A stretch of 64,000 bases of DNA from positions 1-64,000 of the forward strand of contig JAISQW010000005.1 of the NCBI GenBank assembly GCA_031273925.1, read 5' to 3'. Of the stretch, positions 57,902-64,000 are shown piece by piece. Origin of the DNA: Endomicrobium sp. (GTDB taxonomy: Bacteria; Elusimicrobiota; Endomicrobiia; Endomicrobiales; Endomicrobiaceae). The position numbers and the translations under genes are program-made. The notes under the pieces were generated by a model. The model had not been told where the DNA came from and did not search any database. It saw only the letters and a program-made list of their open reading frames with translations. How positions within the stretch are numbered: position 1 is the first letter of the stretch; each line of letters opens with the position of its first letter.

Positions 57902-58564
57902 TTATAAAGAAATAGATTTGATTGCTTCAATAAAATTTTTTGATGAAAAAACATAATTTCCACTAACTAGTACATCTGCTCCAGCACTTGTACAAATTTT
58001 AGCTGTTTGAAAATCTATTCCTCCATCAATTTCTATAAGGCAATGATATTTATTTTTATCAATAATTTTTTTTATATTTTCTATTTTAGAAATTATACTT
58101 TTCATAAAATTCTGGCCAGAAAACCCAGGATTAACAGACATAATTAAAATTATATCAATATATGGTAAAAATTTTTCTATTGTTGAAATTGATGTTTCAG
58201 GGTTTATTGATATACCGACTTTAGTTCTTGACAATTTTATATTTTTAATAAGTTTTTTTTTATCATATTTAATTTCAGAATGAAAAGTTATTAAATCAGC
58301 ACCTGCTCTTTGAAAATCTTTCCAATATTTTTCAGGGTTGGTTACCATAAGGTGTATATCAAAGAATAATTTTGTAAATTTTCTTAGCGATTTTACAACA
58401 GAACTTCCTAAAGCAATATTTGGAACAAAATGACCATCCATTATATCAAAATGAATCCAACAACCAAAATTAATTTCTTCCAACATTTTTATATAATTTC
58501 CCAAAACAGCAAAATTGGCAGACAAAATAGATATAGCAATAATATTTCTTTTTTTCATTTTCAA
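57902..58564 (-). CDS. rpe: Ribulose-phosphate 3-epimerase
   Basis: A 220-residue TIM-barrel metalloenzyme interconverting ribulose-5-P and xylulose-5-P. SILSANFAVLG, the metal site HFDIMDGHFVPN (about 38-49), DIHLMV, MSVNPGFSGQNF (about 143-154) and EIDGGI (about 180) are all present. Its ATG overlaps the stop of the PASTA gene by 4 bp. It supplies pentose phosphates for nucleotide and wall precursors. Confidence 0.97.
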   Translation of the reverse strand: MKMKKRNIIAISILSANFAVLGNYIKMLEEINFGCWIHFDIMDGHFVPNIALGSSVVKSLRKFTKLFFDIHLMVTNPEKYWKDFQRAGADLITFHSEIKYDKKKLIKNIKLSRTKVGISINPETSISTIEKFLPYIDIILIMSVNPGFSGQNFMKSIISKIENIKKIIDKNKYHCLIEIDGGIDFQTAKICTSAGADVLVSGNYVFSSKNFIEAIKSISL

Positions 58565-59295
58565 TTCGATTTTATGGTTTCGACAGCAACATCAAAATTT
58601 ACTAATTTTGTTTCAGTTATATCAGTATCAGGTTCTGGATATTGATTTACAATAGTATTTGTTTCAATATTTTTATTTTCTTCTTCATTTAAATTGAAAT
58701 TAATACCATACTTTAATGCCCAAATTTTTGCTTCTTTAAGATTTTTGTTTACAAAATTTGGCATTAAAATTATTGGTTCATCAGGTATGCCATTAGAAAC
58801 AGTAATATCTATAGTTGAACCTTTATTTATTTTTGATCCAGTCATAATACTTTGTGCAATAATTAATCCTTTTTTTGTGTTAAGTGAAAATTTTTTAAAA
58901 ACTGACCCCATAACTAAAAATGAACGCTTCAAAATAACATCTACATTTTGTAAGGTTTGACCAATCAGATTTGGGACATAAACCATATCACTATTATTAT
59001 TCATTATTATTTTAATAATTCTACCTTCTCTAATTAACATACCAGCACGTGGATTTTGCTGTAAAATAATTCCTGATTGTATATTTTGATTTAATTCTTC
59101 ATATTCTTTTCTTAAACCTAATTTTTTTATTGAAATTATATCTAAAGCTTCATATAAATTTTTACCTATAATGTTTGGTGTTACAACCTCTTTTTTATTA
59201 TGTACTAAAACTTTCATAATATTGTTAAAAGCAACATAAGTCGCAAAAAAAATAATCAATATCCCTATAAATAATTTTATTAGATTTTTAAACAT
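58561..59295 (-). CDS. Membrane-anchored PASTA-domain protein without kinase domain
   Basis: A 244-residue protein with one N-terminal membrane helix (about 8-30) and three PASTA repeats (about 38-100, 105-170 and 175-240). Each repeat opens with a VPNLIG-like segment (VTPNIIGKNLYEAL, VPNLIGQTLQNVD, MPNFVNKNLKEA). PASTA domains bind muropeptides or peptidoglycan and usually cap Ser/Thr kinases or PBPs. Here no kinase or transpeptidase is attached. In Firmicutes a PASTA kinase is encoded near rpe, and this gene overlaps rpe by 4 bp. A periplasmic wall-sensing or scaffolding role is inferred. No ribosome binding site is evident. Confidence 0.88.
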   Translation of the reverse strand: MFKNLIKLFIGILIIFFATYVAFNNIMKVLVHNKKEVVTPNIIGKNLYEALDIISIKKLGLRKEYEELNQNIQSGIILQQNPRAGMLIREGRIIKIIMNNNSDMVYVPNLIGQTLQNVDVILKRSFLVMGSVFKKFSLNTKKGLIIAQSIMTGSKINKGSTIDITVSNGIPDEPIILMPNFVNKNLKEAKIWALKYGINFNLNEEENKNIETNTIVNQYPEPDTDITETKLVNFDVAVETIKSN

Positions 59296-59929
59296 TTATA
59301 ATAACTATACACACAGTTTCAATATTACTTTCATATTTATGACTAAATAAATTCTTTTTAAAATGATATTAAATCTCTAAATTTCCTCATTTTATAAATT
59401 ATAATATCCATTTTATTTATATTTTAACATAAAATTCATTTGTATACTCTATAATATTTATTTGAATGTATCTTTGTTTTTTTTAAATCTATTTAATCAC
59501 ATTAAATTAAAATATAATTTCTTAAATAAATCTTCGTTAAAAATCAATTAATCAATAACAAGTTTTATATTTTCATTATAAAAAACAACTTTTAAGTAAA
59601 CATATTTTCTTATATTATATCATAGCAACAACATTTATATAGACAAAACATATATAATATAAAATACTCTAAACTATCTTTTATTCGTATCAATTTTATA
59701 TCTATATAAAATTAAAGTTATAATTAAAAACAACTATAAGAAATCTACGACTTTTTCTATAGTTTAAATTATACATGAATTTATTAAAAAAATATCATAT
59801 TAATATTTTTTATGCAATTTACATATATAAATTAGATAGCCAATATTATAAAAATTTGCGTTAAGTAAAAATTGTACTAAAACTTGATTTTTTTAAAAAA
59901 CTAAGTAATAATATAATAGTTGTCTAAAT
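59296..59929. other. 634-bp AT-rich gap before tRNA-Asn
   Basis: The longest non-coding stretch in the window. No gene-sized frame, RNA gene, DnaA-box cluster or long repeat was seen. A consensus TATAAT at 59912-59917 lies 12 nt before tRNA-Asn and is probably its -10, with only a T-run at the -35 position. The rest may hold the promoter of the PASTA operon, or be an eroded gene. Confidence 0.5.
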
Positions 59930-60001
59930 TCCGACGTAGCTCAATGGTAGAGCAATCGGCTGTTAACCGGTTTGTTGCTGGTTCGAGTCCAGCCGTCGGA
60001 G
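59930..60001 (+). tRNA. tRNA-Asn (anticodon GTT)
   Basis: A 72-nt cloverleaf with acceptor TCCGACG/CGTCGGA and discriminator G. The anticodon loop CTGTTAA in a stem closed by CGG/CCG gives GTT. D-arm TAGCTCAATGGTAGAGC and T-loop TTCGAGT are standard. No CCA is encoded. It ends 38 bp before the guaB start on the same strand. Confidence 0.95.
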
Positions 60002-60018
60002 TATCTAAAAACTTTTGA

Positions 60019-61500
<1,482 letters not shown>

Positions 61501-61572
61501 CTTAGTCAAGCACTAATTATTTAAAAATTACAACTTATTTATAAATAAATTTATATTACAAATAATATAATA

Positions 61573-61968
61573 TCAACGTTTTGCAAATTGGAAACGTTTT
61601 CTTGCTTTTGGTCTACCTGGTTTTTTCCTTTCTACCATTCTAGAATCTCTTCTTAATAAATTTGCACTTTTTAATATTGCTTTTGAAGTTTCATCAAATT
61701 TTATAATAACCTTTGATAAACAATGACTTATAGCTCCTGCTTGACCACTTATACCACCACCATTAATATTAATGTAAAAATCATAATTCTTTGCATTCTT
61801 ACACATACATACAGGTTTTAATGCTATTTGCTTCTGTCTTTCTAACCCATGAAAATATTCATCTATGCTTTTATTGTTAATTATAACTTTACCGTTACCA
61901 CTTGAAATCTTTATTCTAGCGACAGCAGTTTTTCTTCGTCCTACATCTAAATAATTGTTAATAGTCAT
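61573..61968 (-). CDS. rpsI: 30S ribosomal protein S9
   Basis: A 131-residue protein. It begins MTINNYLDVGRRKTAVARIK, with GGGISGQAGAISHCLSK in the middle and the C-terminal basic tail ending in KR that reaches the P-site tRNA. AAAGG lies upstream of the ATG. It lies 30 bp after rplM, in the usual rplM-rpsI operon, and is convergent with guaB. Confidence 0.97.
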   Translation of the reverse strand: MTINNYLDVGRRKTAVARIKISSGNGKVIINNKSIDEYFHGLERQKQIALKPVCMCKNAKNYDFYININGGGISGQAGAISHCLSKVIIKFDETSKAILKSANLLRRDSRMVERKKPGRPKARKRFQFAKR

Positions 61969-61998
61969 TTGGTTACTAACCTTTTTATTTTATCATGA

Positions 61999-62418
61999 TT
62001 AATTACACATCACTTGTGCATGATGTATATGCTGATTATCTTTAAATATTTTTAATCGTTTAATTTGTCTACTAGCAAGTCTATTCTTTGGGAGCATTCC
62101 TTTAACCGCTTTAAATAATATTTTTGTTGGATTCTTTTCCATCATAACAGATAAAGGTGTTAATTTTACTCCACCTGGATGTCCAGAATGAGAAAAATAA
62201 ACTTTTTGAGAAATTTTTTTACCAGTAAAAATAACTTTACTCATATTTATAACAATCACAAAATCACCACAATCTATGTGATTAGTGTAAAAAACTTTAT
62301 TTTTACCTCTCAAAAAAATCACTACTTCGACAGCAAGTCTACCCAAAATTCTACCTTTTGCATCTATTAAATGCCATTTTCTTTCAATCATATCACGCTT
62401 TGGCAAATACGTTCTCAT
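61999..62418 (-). CDS. rplM: 50S ribosomal protein L13
   Basis: A 139-residue protein. W-H-LIDAKGRILGRLA (about 15-29), LRGKNKVFYTNHIDCGDFVIVIN and the MLPKNRLASRQIKRLKIF block are diagnostic. GAGGTGA precedes the ATG by about 10 nt. First gene of rplM-rpsI. Confidence 0.97.
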   Translation of the reverse strand: MRTYLPKRDMIERKWHLIDAKGRILGRLAVEVVIFLRGKNKVFYTNHIDCGDFVIVINMSKVIFTGKKISQKVYFSHSGHPGGVKLTPLSVMMEKNPTKILFKAVKGMLPKNRLASRQIKRLKIFKDNQHIHHAQVMCN

Positions 62419-62604
62419 ATCTAAAATTCACCTCACATTAATAAACCATATTTACATAAAATTTACTAAACTATTATATAATATATTTTATGTTTAACAC
62501 ACATCCTTTTTTTATAGCACACTATTCAACATTGCCAACAACGTATTACTATACTAAAAATAATATCAAAAGTCTAACAAGATTTATAAAAACACATATA
62601 ATTT

Positions 62605-63396
62605 TTATATTTTTCTCTTTTTTGTTACTTCATATACGATAATAGCAGATGCAGATGATACATTTAAAGACGAAACTTGATTAATAGTATTATTAGTATA
62701 CTGTGGAATTGATATTAAAAAATCACATTTTTTTTTTGTTAAATTATGAAGCCCAAATCCTTCATTCCCCATTATTATTGCAAGTGGAAAAGTTAAATTT
62801 GTTTTTTCTAATAATAGTTCGCCTTTTTCAGTTGTACCAACTATTAAAAAACCATTTTCTATTAATAGATCTATTGATAGATTAATATTGGAAACTCTCG
62901 ATATTGAAATATGATCAACAGCTCCCGCTGAAACTTTTGATACAGTCATATTTACATTAACTGCTCTTCTTTTAGGAATTATAATACCATCAACACCAAA
63001 AAAAACACAATTTCTTATAATTGCTCCTAAATTATGCGGATCTTTTACACTATCTAATAGTACAATAAATGGATTAATAGATTTTTTTGATTTTTTTATT
63101 AAATCAAAAAGTCCAATATATTCTATTGGTGAAACATCAGCAGCTATTCCTTGTGAAAAATCAGAAATTTTTTTGATTTTCTTTAATGGAACTCTATATA
63201 TTGTTATTCCTTTTTGTTTGGCTAAACAAATAATTTCAGAAATTGTTGACCCTGTAGCTGTTTTAGAAACTATTAATTTATTTACTGTACGTTTACCGGC
63301 TTTAAGAAGTTCTAAAACTGGCAAACGACCGCAAACAATACATTCTGAAAGTTTTTTTAATGAAAGTTTTTTTAATGATTTTTTATTAAAGTACAT
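62605..63396 (-). CDS. rlmB: SPOUT-family 23S rRNA 2'-O-methyltransferase (RlmB/TrmH-like)
   Basis: A 263-residue methyltransferase. An N-terminal substrate-binding L30e-like domain (about 18-95, starting CIVCGRLPVLELLKAGKR) precedes the knotted SPOUT domain with motif 1 DPHNLGAIIRNC (about 121-132), motif 2 IIMGNEGFGL (about 213-222) and motif 3 QVSSLNVSSASAI (about 243-255). It would methylate a 2'-OH of 23S G2251, though the exact site is inferred. The first 17 residues contain a tandem SLKKL repeat. It lies 11 bp downstream of cysS, a common neighbour of rlmB. Confidence 0.93.
   Translation of the reverse strand: MYFNKKSLKKLSLKKLSECIVCGRLPVLELLKAGKRTVNKLIVSKTATGSTISEIICLAKQKGITIYRVPLKKIKKISDFSQGIAADVSPIEYIGLFDLIKKSKKSINPFIVLLDSVKDPHNLGAIIRNCVFFGVDGIIIPKRRAVNVNMTVSKVSAGAVDHISISRVSNINLSIDLLIENGFLIVGTTEKGELLLEKTNLTFPLAIIMGNEGFGLHNLTKKKCDFLISIPQYTNNTINQVSSLNVSSASAIIVYEVTKKRKI
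63346..63375. repeat. 15-bp in-frame tandem duplication in the rlmB 5' end
   Basis: TGAAAGTTTTTTTAA occurs twice in direct tandem (63346-63360 and 63361-63375). On the coding strand it produces SLKKLSLKKLS near the protein's N-terminus. Each unit holds a run of seven T, which suggests slippage or unequal pairing. Confidence 0.85.
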
Positions 63397-63407
63397 TATT
63401 ATTTTTT

Positions 63408-64000
63408 TTAATTTTCATTGATTATTACAAAGGAGCCATCTTTATTATCAAATATTTTATATCCCATTTTACGTATAAGCATTCTTAATCTATCTGATTC
63501 CAGCCAATCTTTCTGTTTTCTCGCTCTTACTCTAGCCTTTAAAAGATTATCTAAATTTTTTTCAGATTTTTCATATATTCTTGGCAACAAAAAGCCCAAA
63601 GATAATCCAAAAAAATCCTCAAAGAGCTTTCTGATTTGGGCAAGTCTTATTACATTTGTAGTAGAAAAAACTTTACTTAATACCATATTTTTCAATTTAT
63701 GAAAATACGCTAACGCTACTACTGAATTAAAATCATTATCAAGAGCTTCTAAAAAATTTGCATTTAGTTCCAATAAATCTCCATCAACTACTTTTTTAGT
63801 AGTAACTTTTTTTGTATATGAAGCAAGTTTTAAATAAGCATAATCTATATCTTGTAAGGCATTTTTTGCAGATTCAAGTTCTTTAATAGAAAATTCTAGC
63901 GGAACAGAATAATGCTGTGTTAAAAGATAATAACGTACTACACGTGGACTGTATTTCTTAAAAATTGATTCCAATGTAAAAAAATTATTTAAAGATTTTG
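63408..64000 (-). CDS. cysS: Cysteinyl-tRNA synthetase, C-terminal part (runs off the window)
   Basis: The 3' 593 bp of a class I synthetase; the frame is open through the window edge. The first residues visible read SKSLNNFF, the KMSKS ATP loop, followed by the alpha-helical stem-contact and anticodon-binding region (YYLLTQHYSVPLEFS, RKQKDWLESDRLR) and the typical C-terminus (GYKIFDNKDGSFVI). The in-frame TTG at 63974 is internal, not a start. The catalytic domain with HIGH and the zinc site is outside the window. Confidence 0.93.
   Translation of the reverse strand, partial: KSLNNFFTLESIFKKYSPRVVRYYLLTQHYSVPLEFSIKELESAKNALQDIDYAYLKLASYTKKVTTKKVVDGDLLELNANFLEALDNDFNSVVALAYFHKLKNMVLSKVFSTTNVIRLAQIRKLFEDFFGLSLGFLLPRIYEKSEKNLDNLLKARVRARKQKDWLESDRLRMLIRKMGYKIFDNKDGSFVIINEN

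Noticed and set aside
59296-59929. AT-rich gap as a replication origin
   Set aside because: No cluster of DnaA boxes and no dnaA, dnaN or parAB nearby; base composition alone is not evidence here.

Overview
The window is a very AT-rich bacterial chromosome segment (roughly a quarter G+C by eye, apart from the rRNA and tRNA genes). It is packed with housekeeping genes, most of them on the minus strand. I see no phage, insertion sequence, CRISPR array, toxin-antitoxin pair or defence island. The gene set suggests a small-genome, probably host-associated strict anaerobe. It has four-subunit pyruvate:ferredoxin oxidoreductase, a membrane pyrophosphatase, rubrerythrin, a NifU/IscU-type scaffold and FeoB, and no respiratory complex is visible. 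TGA is used as a stop, so the code is standard.

The phylum cannot be fixed from this window. The 16S rRNA has several Bacteroidota/FCB-like signatures, including a GGCTGGAACACCTCC 3' end. The protein genes, however, often have good Shine-Dalgarno sequences and E. coli-like TTGACA / TATAAT promoters, which is not typical of Bacteroidota. An FCB-related or Elusimicrobiota-like anaerobe is a guess only.

Layout. 1-1902: 16S rRNA with boxA leader and promoters, then tRNA-Gly. 1941-8968: a short-loop (probably CC-adding) tRNA nucleotidyltransferase, two M16 peptidase genes (one catalytically dead), tRNA-Arg, alaS. 9163-13744 (plus strand): amino-acid permease, membrane pyrophosphatase, dolichol/phytol-kinase-like protein. 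13749-29498 (mostly minus): ZIP transporter, pyk, clpB, lipA, purH, ligA, nusB, rubrerythrin plus Fe-S scaffold, obg-rpmA-rplU, aspC (plus strand), hisS, DUF502 protein. 29760-31736 (plus): class A penicillin-binding protein. 32006-41061: large radical SAM protein, addB-addA, smpB. 41153-44530: tRNA-Thr, argF, fba, accA. 44825-50406: dnaX-recR followed by porG-porD-porA-porB. 50691-55083: tRNA-Ala, FeoA-FeoB fusion, a second (probably A-adding) tRNA nucleotidyltransferase. 55089-59295: PASTA protein-rpe-amidase-murI-queD operon. 59930-64000: tRNA-Asn, guaB, rplM-rpsI, rlmB and the 3' part of cysS.

How the genes work together. Pyruvate kinase and POR would yield pyruvate, then acetyl-CoA and reduced ferredoxin. 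AccA takes acetyl-CoA into fatty acids, and the pyrophosphatase would recover biosynthetic pyrophosphate as an ion gradient. The penicillin-binding protein, MurI, the amidase and the PASTA protein show a peptidoglycan wall. The tRNA genes lack encoded CCA ends, so the two nucleotidyltransferases are needed to complete them. The most informative oddities are that nucleotidyltransferase pair, three tRNAs with C34 anticodons in an AT-rich genome, the active/dead M16 pair, a two-domain pyruvate kinase, a ligase without BRCT, and a PASTA-only protein where a PASTA kinase sits beside rpe in Firmicutes. No clearly undescribed multi-gene system was recognised.
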